DNA from: JAJFTV01 sp964426355 | GTDB lineage: Bacteria > Chloroflexota > Anaerolineae > Anaerolineales > Anaerolineaceae | NCBI GenBank assembly: GCA_964426355.1 | Contig: CAYRRA010000024.1 | Location: 1 to 32,773 of the forward strand | Direction of reading: 5' to 3' | DNA: 32,773 nucleotides | Shown: in pieces, positions 15,152 through 22,288 of the stretch | Layout of the letters: each line of letters starts with the position of its first letter | Position numbering within the stretch: position 1 is the first letter of the stretch | Program-made: the position numbers and the translations under genes | Notes under the pieces: generated by a model | Seen by the model: the letters and a program-made list of their open reading frames with translations, nothing else | The model's database searches: none | Told to the model about the DNA's origin: nothing

Positions 15152-15312
15152 AGGGCTACCCTCTCGAGCAAATCTACGAGGAGGTAGCCTACATCGCTTA
15201 CCATTTCCATTGGGCTTTAGATGACATACTCCAGCTTGAGCATCGTCATCGAAGGCAGTGGGTCAAACAGGTTGCACAAATCAACCGGCGAATAAACGAA
15301 ACAAGAGGTTGA
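15145..15312 (+). CDS. DUF6760-like extension reached by -1 frameshift
   Basis: The -1 frame after the G run encodes 55 residues: GIKGYPLEQIYEEVAYIAYHFHW at its start (GYPLEQIYEEVAYIAY is the core), then ALDDILQLEHRHRRQWVKQV and a short tail, ending at TGA 15310-15312. The block GYP..IYEEVA.IAYHFHW...I..LEH..R..W matches the small DUF6760 protein usual in eCIS loci. There is no ATG, GTG or TTG anywhere in this frame between the preceding in-frame stop (TGA 15097) and its end; only ATT, ATA or CTG could start it. Expression as a 176-residue fusion with the upstream gene is therefore the simplest reading. A rare ATA start at 15148 or a missing/extra G in the assembly are alternatives. Confidence 0.75.
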   Translation, partial: GIKGYPLEQIYEEVAYIAYHFHWALDDILQLEHRHRRQWVKQVAQINRRINETRG

Positions 15313-15326
15313 AACCAGGTAAACAG

Positions 15327-15485
15327 ATGGTGACAGATAAAAAGGACAACCAACAAGAAGAGCAAAATCAACCAATCGATAAACCGGTTGAAGAAATCTC
15401 GATCGATATTCAATCGCTGGCTGAGGAAGTCTTTCGCCTTTTGAAAAAAGAACTGCAACTGGAAAATGAACGTCGGGGAAGATGA
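15327..15485 (+). CDS. Small 52-aa helix protein (Afp6-like position)
   Basis: A 52-residue protein with a very polar, disordered first half (DKKDNQQEEQNQPIDKP) and a C-terminal amphipathic helix, SLAEEVFRLLKKELQLENER. The frame is open from 15258, but the upstream part overlaps the DUF6760-like ORF and looks like shadow, so I choose the ATG at 15327. Size and location fit the tiny Afp6/DUF5908-type proteins between tube and LysM genes; this equivalence is a guess. The helix is strikingly similar to the extreme C-terminus of the 888-residue protein at 16156, which suggests both dock on the same partner. It ends in an ATGA overlap with the possible longer start of the next gene. Confidence 0.65.
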   Translation: MVTDKKDNQQEEQNQPIDKPVEEISIDIQSLAEEVFRLLKKELQLENERRGR

Positions 15486-15508
15486 GGGTACCCTGGCAGG
15501 AGAGAAAA

Positions 15509-16141
15509 ATGAGTTTGATAAATGGTCCGAAAAAAATAAAACCAAATTCGCCGGCAGATAAGAAGAATGCCCTTCCTGCAGCAGTAGCTGGTGGCGCGCT
15601 TTCCATGTTTCAAAACCTGACCGGCATTCGTTTCGACCCGGCACCGACCTACCTGTTCTACGTCGAAATATCGGGTCTTGTCGTTGCACTCTTCACCGAG
15701 TGCAGCGGCATTGGCGCAAAACGCACCTTTGAAACATTTCACGAAGGCGGTTTGAACGATCACGCCCATACGTTACCCGGAAAGATCGAATATCAAAACA
15801 TCATTCTCAAACGCGGATTGAGTATTTCAAGGGAATTGTGGAATTGGTTTGTAACCGGTCTTTATGACTTTCAGGTAAAACGGGTCAATTTATCCATCGT
15901 TCAGGGAGCCCCTGGGCACAGCCTGGTATCCATGCTGACCTCCTCTGGTTTGGGCATCATTAAACGATGGAATATTGAAAATGCATACCCGGTGAGCTGG
16001 AAATTATCAGACCTCAATGTAAGCTCTTTCGATAGTGTGGCGATTGAAACGATTGAAATTGCTCACACTGGCATTTCATTGGATATTATCGCAGGTACCC
16101 CGATGAGCATCACAGGTACTGCGATATCTGCGATGAGTTGA
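15509..16141 (+). CDS. Inner tube protein 3 (Afp5-like)
   Basis: A 210-residue gp19-like tube paralogue with a 50-residue N-terminal extension rich in Lys, Pro and Ala before the tube fold starts at RFDPAPTYLFYVEISGLVVALFTECSGIGAKR. Later motifs are LPGKIEYQNIILKRGLSISRELWNWFVTGL, IIKRWNIENAYPVSWKLSDLN and IETIEIAHTGISLDI. AGGAGAG (15498-15504) lies 6 bases before the ATG at 15509; the longer frame from 15482 would add nine residues through an ATGA overlap. The longer form and its place next to the LysM and spike genes suit Afp5, the tube ring contacting the adaptor. Confidence 0.88.
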   Translation: MSLINGPKKIKPNSPADKKNALPAAVAGGALSMFQNLTGIRFDPAPTYLFYVEISGLVVALFTECSGIGAKRTFETFHEGGLNDHAHTLPGKIEYQNIILKRGLSISRELWNWFVTGLYDFQVKRVNLSIVQGAPGHSLVSMLTSSGLGIIKRWNIENAYPVSWKLSDLNVSSFDSVAIETIEIAHTGISLDIIAGTPMSITGTAISAMS

Positions 16142-16155
16142 TGATGGAATAAAAC

Positions 16156-18822
16156 ATGACTGATACGCCAGGCAATACCACGCCGTCCGGGACACCTATT
16201 GAAAACCCGGGAGAATCAAGAAATCCATACACCGGAGTCATACAAAAAAGACGCAGACCCGGCTTAACCCAGGATTTCACGGTTAAACGTGTTGCATCTG
16301 TAAAAAAGATCGGTGCATCCACAAACGTAAAAAAGAAGGTTTTTTCCAAACAAAAATTGGAGAGCAAAAACCAATTTATGGAATATCTTCATAACCGCAG
16401 ACCTGCTCGTATGCAGCCTGCACCTAAACGCGTGGTAACCCCCTGGCAAAATCTGGATATGACCCTTACCGGCGGATCGTCATTGAACGATAGCAATATC
16501 CCTTCCATGCAGGAACATTTATCACCCCGACCCTCCCTCGGTCAGATGCTGCCGCCCATCGATGCAGAGGAATCAGCTTTTTCAAAACGACTCCGCAAAG
16601 CAACATCAACCCCAAAACAAGAACCCGCGAAACCTGTCAAACAACATCCTCCCCAGTCGCGTGTATACAGCCGGGTGGTTGAAGTTAAACCAGACTCCAA
16701 ACCAGATATCCCATCTACCACCGATTTGCCCACACGAATTACACCTGGGATGGTTCAACGACAACCAGTTCAAACCCCGCCAGATAACCGCTCAGAAGAA
16801 TCAAAGAAACCGGTTCGCGAGCCTTTTACACCTGCTGCAACCAGTCAACCACACACAGCAAAAGAGCAGCACAGTGCTCCTCCGGCGATAAAACAACCCG
16901 AACAAATAGTGCAGCGTCAACCAGCGGAAGAACCACGGAACAAGCCGTCTTCTCCAGCTGAAACTCCGCAACATCAAACAAATGATTTACCGCCAGTTGT
17001 CACGCCGGAAAAGAAACAACCCTACCGTGCGGTGCAGCGTATCGAAGCACCAGAAGAACCTGAAACCTCCATTTCAAAACACTCAACACCCCCACTTCGA
17101 GAAGCTCCAAAAGGTCAACCTGCTCCGCAGCATAGCAGCGAAGACGCAAAACCGCTCCTTAAACCTGAAAAACGGCAAACACCCGGTGCACCAGCCGTTT
17201 CGCGAGAAACCTCACAAAATATACACGATTCCCTTTCACCCTTGCCTGAACAGGTTAACCCGTCAGAGACCCGTCAACCAGATTCCCGCGAGCCTGGTAA
17301 AGCACAACCCCATCCCACACCTCACAGTGAACAGGTTGTTCAAAGAGAACCTCAGCTACAAGGAAAACAATCTCTCAAAACTTCTGAGGAGACAACCCGC
17401 CCCAGCGCAGAGCCATCCAACCTGGAAAAACCGTTACTTTTGCAACGTACCCAACAGAAAGACCCGGGAAACCGCACCGAAGAGAGTACCCTGCCTCTCC
17501 AAAAACCAGCTTCACCAACAAAACCTGTTCGGCAAACCGTTCAACGACAGGAGAGTAAGCCGGCTCTTCAACCGGAGCAACCTGCTCAAAGCGCTCAAAC
17601 ACCTCCTGTTTTGGAAAGTAGTGAACCTCATACAGACCACACCAAGACACGCCCTTTCAAGAAAATAATAACCAGGTCGAAGTTCAAGCCCCTTTCTTCG
17701 CAAAACAAAGTTCAGCTCAGGACAAAACCGCAAATTCCACTGAACTTCGTCATACAGCCACGCCCATTTAAAGAAATACCTCGACAAAAACCAAAAACAC
17801 AACCATTCTTTACAGCGGATCGGGTACAAACGATTTCTTCCCCACTGAAAAGTGAACCAACTCAACCCTTGCGCACTCCAACCCCGCAAACCTTATTCAC
17901 CACACGCACTTCGACTGCTGCACATAAATCTCTCAGAGCAGCAGAAACAACCAACATCCTGTCTTCTCCTGAACCTTCCTCACCGATGAAGACCAGGATT
18001 GCTTTCAAACACTTCACTTTCACTCCCCCCGCGATGATTCAACGCCAAATGCTGCCTGGTGTTTTACAAAAGCAACAGGCTGTATTTAAAAACTCGCAGG
18101 CAACCGACAAATTACCCACCGCAACATCAAGAAGGAAACCTTCTGTGACTGTTTCAACAGAAAGCATTAGCGGACTTTCACCCGTAACATCTGTAGCACA
18201 GCAGAAACCTGGGCGAGAGAAACCAACACCTCCCCTGCAAAAAATGGATTTCGGTGTGCTCCAAAGAAAAGTCAAAAAACAAGGTTTTCAACCAACAGTC
18301 CGCCAAGCTCTCGACCTTCTAAACCTTAAAAAAGTCCCGGCAGCGGTTTACTCAACAACCAAGCCGGATGTGATGCACAGCCAACCCCAAAGACAACAAA
18401 AACCAGCAGCCAGCAGGGTAGGCTCAACACCTAAAAAGAAAAGTACACCAAAGTCAACGCAAACCTCAGGCAGTTCGCTGGAACAGTATTTACAGCAAAT
18501 TGGTATCGGCACAACTGCCAGTCCAGGGTCAAAAACCCATGCACCATCTACACCCTCCGATATGAAACCTGAAATGCCAGTACTTCATACTCCTTCTGCA
18601 GGTGTCAGCGATGGTATTGTTCAACGGGATTTCACGGAAGCCGCATTAGAAAAACCGGCAGAAGAAGCGAAAACGTCAAAACCAGAGATATTTGAGTTCT
18701 TGAAAAAAACCGAAGAACCACCGGAGCCCCCAAATTTAGCCCATCTCGCCAAACAAATATTCCCCATCATCAGGCGTATGCTGGCTTTGGAAAAAGAACG
18801 CTCATCGGGCAAAACCTACTAA
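16156..18822 (+). CDS. 888-aa proline-rich disordered protein, tape-measure candidate
   Basis: No known family is recognised. The 888 residues are dominated by Pro, Gln, Lys, Ser and Thr with almost no hydrophobic clusters, so most is probably disordered or extended. Residues 1-110 are basic and include VKRVASVKKIGASTNVKKK. Nine short [VIL]QR motifs recur at about residues 200, 252, 293, 395, 429, 462, 628, 702 and 822. The final 35 residues form an ordered helix, LAHLAKQIFPIIRRMLALEKER, near-identical in pattern to the helix of the 52-aa protein at 15327. It lies after the chaperone cassette and the third tube gene and before the LysM adaptor, and no classical Afp14 tape measure is visible elsewhere in the window. 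A role inside the tube, as tape measure or packing protein, is inference. Confidence 0.8.
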   Translation: MTDTPGNTTPSGTPIENPGESRNPYTGVIQKRRRPGLTQDFTVKRVASVKKIGASTNVKKKVFSKQKLESKNQFMEYLHNRRPARMQPAPKRVVTPWQNLDMTLTGGSSLNDSNIPSMQEHLSPRPSLGQMLPPIDAEESAFSKRLRKATSTPKQEPAKPVKQHPPQSRVYSRVVEVKPDSKPDIPSTTDLPTRITPGMVQRQPVQTPPDNRSEESKKPVREPFTPAATSQPHTAKEQHSAPPAIKQPEQIVQRQPAEEPRNKPSSPAETPQHQTNDLPPVVTPEKKQPYRAVQRIEAPEEPETSISKHSTPPLREAPKGQPAPQHSSEDAKPLLKPEKRQTPGAPAVSRETSQNIHDSLSPLPEQVNPSETRQPDSREPGKAQPHPTPHSEQVVQREPQLQGKQSLKTSEETTRPSAEPSNLEKPLLLQRTQQKDPGNRTEESTLPLQKPASPTKPVRQTVQRQESKPALQPEQPAQSAQTPPVLESSEPHTDHTKTRPFKKIITRSKFKPLSSQNKVQLRTKPQIPLNFVIQPRPFKEIPRQKPKTQPFFTADRVQTISSPLKSEPTQPLRTPTPQTLFTTRTSTAAHKSLRAAETTNILSSPEPSSPMKTRIAFKHFTFTPPAMIQRQMLPGVLQKQQAVFKNSQATDKLPTATSRRKPSVTVSTESISGLSPVTSVAQQKPGREKPTPPLQKMDFGVLQRKVKKQGFQPTVRQALDLLNLKKVPAAVYSTTKPDVMHSQPQRQQKPAASRVGSTPKKKSTPKSTQTSGSSLEQYLQQIGIGTTASPGSKTHAPSTPSDMKPEMPVLHTPSAGVSDGIVQRDFTEAALEKPAEEAKTSKPEIFEFLKKTEEPPEPPNLAHLAKQIFPIIRRMLALEKERSSGKTY

Positions 18823-18844
18823 GTGTTAATGTGGAGGTAAGACT

Positions 18845-19570
18845 TTGTTAGCACAAATAACCAATCAAATCGACCCCTCAAAAGACAAACCATCTCTGCA
18901 AAAGGCAAAGATTCTAAGTGTGGATGGGAAAGGCAAAGAGCTAAACACGCTGGAGTGCCAGTTCAACCCGGAGACACTGACCATCAGTAAAAGCGTCGAA
19001 TGGCACGCGCCAAAAGCCGGTGACAATCAGAAAGAAGCGCAACCGCTGCTAAACGCCCCCGACCTGGAGTTTGGCGGTGGCAACCCGGCAGAATTTAGCC
19101 TGGACCTCATTTTTGACACGACGATTTTAGGCAACCAGGATGTACGCGGATACACCAACCAACTCCTTTCTCTCACTTTGATGGGCGGTGGCGATTCGAG
19201 CAAAAGCGATGAAGAGCCACCCGCGGTTCAATTTGTCTGGGGTGAACTGCTTCTCTTCGTTGCAGTCATTAAAAAAATCGAACTTCACTTCACCATGTTC
19301 CTTCCCAGTGGTATCCCGGTACGTGCCAGGGCAAAAGTTGACTTCATCCAGTTGATGGACGAAGACAGCAAACTTGCCAGCCAAAACCCAACCACACGGA
19401 CTCCAGCCCGCAAAACGCACCTGGTTGAACAAGGTGACCGTTTGGACTATATTGCTTTCCAGGAGTACGGACAGCCTGGTTTGTGGCGTGAAATCGCCAA
19501 AGCCAATCATCTGGAAAACCCGCTCGACATCCACCCTGGGCAAGTGCTGGTCATTCCAAAATTATCTTAA
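18845..19570 (+). CDS. LysM tube-baseplate adaptor (Afp7-like)
   Basis: A 241-residue protein of the CIS tube family linking the inner tube to the spike. The N-terminal domain shows KAKILSVDGKG, LECQFNPETLTISKSVEWHAPKA, the FGGGNPAEFSLDLIFDTT core and PAVQFVWGELLLFVAVIKKIELHFTMFLPSGIPVRARAKVDF. The C-terminus from about residue 188 is a LysM domain: THLVEQGDRLDYIAFQEYGQPGLWREIAKANHLENP with the closing PGQVLVIPKL. The start codon is TTG at 18845, set by GGAGG at 18833-18837 with 7-base spacing. Placement before the spike gene is standard for eCIS. Confidence 0.93.
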   Translation: MLAQITNQIDPSKDKPSLQKAKILSVDGKGKELNTLECQFNPETLTISKSVEWHAPKAGDNQKEAQPLLNAPDLEFGGGNPAEFSLDLIFDTTILGNQDVRGYTNQLLSLTLMGGGDSSKSDEEPPAVQFVWGELLLFVAVIKKIELHFTMFLPSGIPVRARAKVDFIQLMDEDSKLASQNPTTRTPARKTHLVEQGDRLDYIAFQEYGQPGLWREIAKANHLENPLDIHPGQVLVIPKLS

Positions 19571-19594
19571 CGTTTTGAACCGAGAGAAGGTAGC

Positions 19595-21505
19595 ATGTCT
19601 GAAAATATCAATATCAAGGTCAATGGAAGAATCCAAGAAGATATCGAATACGACCTCGTCGAGGTTGTAGTCGATACCAACTATTTCTTGCCCGCAATGT
19701 TCAGTATTATCGTTCAGGATACCCTGGACAAAGATAGTGGAAAATTGAAATACACTGATTCAGATGAAATATTTAAAGTCGGAGCAATCGTTGAGATTGA
19801 AATAGAGACCGATGAAATTGAAGATACATCAAGCATGGTGAAGTCAAAATTGATTTATGGTGAAATTACATCCATCGAACCCATCTTTTCTGGAAGCGGT
19901 ATTGCACAACTAAAAATCCATGGGTATGACCTCTCACACCGCTTGACTTACGGCAAGAAAACGCGCACTTTTGGTGATGCCAATCCCAATGGCTCCGGCA
20001 CTTCGGACGACGAGATTTTCAAAAAGATTATTGGTGAGTCAGGTGGTATTTCAGTGGAAACCGTTGATTCAAGCGGTTTGAGTAGTGTCAAATATCAATA
20101 CGTGATGCAATACAATCAATCAGACTGGGATTTTCTCTGGTCAAGAGCCAAACAACTGGGTTACCAGATTTACATGAATGAAAAGAAGATCAACCTCATC
20201 AAAGCAGGTACCGAACGAACCTTTTCTGGCGGCTCACCTTCCGCATTAACCTGGGGTTTAAATCTATCTTCTTTTGAACCACGCCTTTCCATCTCCGGTC
20301 AACTTTCAAAGGTGACCACAACCGGTTGGGATCCCGACAAGAAACAGGCGATTACCGGAGAGAGCACCTCTGTCTCCGATAAAAACCTGCCCGCCATTGG
20401 GTACAGCAAAAAAGGTGGGGCACTTGCCAAAGAAGCCATCAGCATGACTGCGATAGACAGCGTCGTCAATATTCCATTGGCTACCATGGATCAGGCAAAA
20501 GCCATCGCACATTCCAGGCACCTGCAGGCAGAAAGCAGCTTCATTCGAGCTGAAGGACGCTGCCGGAAGGGTGATCCGCGCCTGGTCGCAGGAAAAATTC
20601 TTGAAATCAAAGAAGTGGGAACCCGTTTCAGCGGAAAGTATTATGTGACCGAAGCCCGCCACGAATGGATCGCCGGACAATACCTGGTCAGCTTTACCGC
20701 CTCAGGATACAGCGAAAACACAATCAACCATTTGATGAGTGCAAAAGATGATGACGAAGTAAACCGCCAGTTTGGTGTAGTCACAGCAATCGTTACCAAT
20801 ATTGATGACCCTGAAAAACTGGGGCGCATCCAGATAAAATACCCCTGGATACCCAAATCAGGAGGGGCTGAACTCTCCAGCAATTGGGCAAGAATCGCTT
20901 CGCCCTCTGCCGGGAATGGGAGAGGGATGCTCTTCATGCCCGAAGTCGATGATGAAGTACTGGTTGCCTTTGAGCATGGCGATCTCAGCTATCCGTATGT
21001 TGTCGGTATTTTGTGGAATAAAAAAGACAAATTACCTGAAGGTTCTGGAGAAATCATCGCCAGCGATAAAAAGAAGATTGACCAACGCATCATCCGCTCC
21101 AGTAGTGGGCATCTCATCATACTGAACGATAAGAAAGGCGAAGAACAAATTATCATTCAGGACAAAACTAAGAAGAATAGCATAACGATCAATTCAAAAG
21201 ACAATTCAATGACGATTAAGTCCGAAGGAGACCTCATATTGGAAGCGGGTGGAAAAGTCGTCCTGAACAGCAAGGGTGACATGGCGCTCACATCCAAAGG
21301 AAAAGGCGCGTTCTCCAGCCAGGGTGAGTTGAGTTTCGACTCAAAGCAAAAAGCGCAGGTAAAAGGCGGCAACAGCCAGTTGGCGCTTGAAATGGCTGGC
21401 TCCACCCTGAAAGGGATGAAAGTGGATATCACTGCCGATACGCAAGCAGCATTGAAAGGAAACGCAATGGTCCAGGTGCAGGGCGGCATCGTGAAGATTA
21501 ACTAA
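19595..21505 (+). CDS. VgrG-like spike/hub protein (Afp8-like)
   Basis: A 636-residue hub and spike subunit that forms a trimeric needle base under the tube. The first 380 residues match the phage late-control D / gp27-like hub domain (e.g. VVVDTNYFLPAMFSIIVQD, HGYDLSHRLTYGKKTRTF, YQYVMQYNQSDWDFLWSRAKQLGY, YYVTEARHEW). Residues about 390-480 are the gp5-type OB fold: FGVVTAIVTNIDDPEKLGRI, WARIASPSAGNGRGMLFMPEVDDEVLVAFEHGD, YPYVVGILW. The last 140 residues are a repetitive beta-helix stem (IIIQDKTKKNSITINSKDNS, LILEAGGKVVLNSKGD). No C-terminal effector extension is visible, so cargo is not carried here. GAGAGAAGG precedes the ATG. Confidence 0.94.
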   Translation: MSENINIKVNGRIQEDIEYDLVEVVVDTNYFLPAMFSIIVQDTLDKDSGKLKYTDSDEIFKVGAIVEIEIETDEIEDTSSMVKSKLIYGEITSIEPIFSGSGIAQLKIHGYDLSHRLTYGKKTRTFGDANPNGSGTSDDEIFKKIIGESGGISVETVDSSGLSSVKYQYVMQYNQSDWDFLWSRAKQLGYQIYMNEKKINLIKAGTERTFSGGSPSALTWGLNLSSFEPRLSISGQLSKVTTTGWDPDKKQAITGESTSVSDKNLPAIGYSKKGGALAKEAISMTAIDSVVNIPLATMDQAKAIAHSRHLQAESSFIRAEGRCRKGDPRLVAGKILEIKEVGTRFSGKYYVTEARHEWIAGQYLVSFTASGYSENTINHLMSAKDDDEVNRQFGVVTAIVTNIDDPEKLGRIQIKYPWIPKSGGAELSSNWARIASPSAGNGRGMLFMPEVDDEVLVAFEHGDLSYPYVVGILWNKKDKLPEGSGEIIASDKKKIDQRIIRSSSGHLIILNDKKGEEQIIIQDKTKKNSITINSKDNSMTIKSEGDLILEAGGKVVLNSKGDMALTSKGKGAFSSQGELSFDSKQKAQVKGGNSQLALEMAGSTLKGMKVDITADTQAALKGNAMVQVQGGIVKIN

Positions 21506-21541
21506 CGATCATGCAAAAGCAAGGATGAGGAGGTAAAATAT

Positions 21542-21829
21542 ATGAGTTTTCCTGCAGCAAGAGTGGGTGATACCACAGCAACAGGCGATGCGATTACAGG
21601 TCCTGGGGTGCCTACGGTATTAATTGCCGGAATGCCCGCATCCGTTATGGGTGATATGGTGTCCGGGGCTGCATGTACAGGGTCCATCGTCATGGGCAGC
21701 CCCACAGTGTTGATTGGCGGCAGACCGGCTGCTCGTGTTACCAGCCAGGTTGCTGGTGCCAACCCTGTTACCGGTGTTCCCGTCAGCACAGTCGTGGCGA
21801 TGGGTGCTCCGACCGTTTTGATTGCCTGA
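21542..21829 (+). CDS. PAAR-motif spike tip protein (Afp10-like)
   Basis: A 95-residue PAAR-family protein that caps and sharpens the spike. Two PAAR-type repeats are clear: PAARVGDTTATGDAITGPGVPTVLIAG and GRPAARVTSQVAGANPVTG, with SPTVLIGG and APTVLIA strands. Unusually, it contains no histidine and only one cysteine (AACTGS), so the three-His/one-Cys zinc site known from type VI PAAR proteins cannot form. GGAGG lies about 9 bases before the ATG. The gene sits between the spike and gp25 genes, as expected for a tip. Confidence 0.92.
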   Translation: MSFPAARVGDTTATGDAITGPGVPTVLIAGMPASVMGDMVSGAACTGSIVMGSPTVLIGGRPAARVTSQVAGANPVTGVPVSTVVAMGAPTVLIA

Positions 21830-21845
21830 AAAGGTAGGTGGTAAA

Positions 21846-22256
21846 GTGATTGAGAGAAACAAACCTCACCTCGGAAAAGGTCTTGCCTTCCCGCTTAAAA
21901 TTAATGCCCGCCGGGAAATATCTTTAGCCTCTGCAGATGATGATATCAGGCAATCCATCCAAATCATCCTGGGGACAAGACCAGGCGAACGCGTCATGAG
22001 ACCGCGTTTCGGCTGCCGCGTGCATGAATTGCTGTTTGAAGCGCGCGACGCCACCACCTTTAACTTGATCCGCAAATATGTTGAAGAAGCCCTGGCATAC
22101 TGGGAACCGCGCATCAGAGTGCTTTCAGTTAATACGCTGATGAGTAACGATAACGACAGCTCAATTTTTGTCGATATACAGTACGAAATTAAAGAAACAC
22201 ACGATATCCGGAGTATTGTCTACCCCTTCTTCCTCACCGGTGAAGAAAACTGGTAG
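21846..22256 (+). CDS. gp25-like baseplate wedge protein (Afp9-like)
   Basis: A gp25/GpW family baseplate component that starts sheath polymerisation. Family features: GKGLAFPLKINARREISLASADDDIRQSIQIILGTRPGERVMRPRFGCRVHELLFE, including the EXXR-like core around RPGERVMRP, then YVEEALAYWEPRIRV and the final beta segment DIQYEIKETHDIRSIVYPF. The frame is open from a TTG at 21822, which would overlap the PAAR gene by 8 bases. The GTG at 21846 has AGGTAGGTGG just upstream and gives 136 residues; I prefer it with moderate certainty. The next gene follows 32 bases later. Confidence 0.92.
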   Translation: MIERNKPHLGKGLAFPLKINARREISLASADDDIRQSIQIILGTRPGERVMRPRFGCRVHELLFEARDATTFNLIRKYVEEALAYWEPRIRVLSVNTLMSNDNDSSIFVDIQYEIKETHDIRSIVYPFFLTGEENW

Positions 22257-22288
22257 ATCGCAACCGAAAAACCAGGAGAACAACTATT

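Noticed and set aside
15258..15326. Longer N-terminus for the 52-aa protein (75 residues from 15258)
   Set aside because: It would lie inside the DUF6760-like frame and its composition (GQTGCTNQPANKRNKR) looks like the shadow of that ORF; the ATG at 15327 is simpler.
17512..17889. Minus-strand and alternate-frame ORFs inside the 888-aa gene (also 16982-17668 and 17375-17650)
   Set aside because: The proline/glutamine-rich codons of the real gene suppress stops in other frames; the translated products look random and lack ribosome sites.
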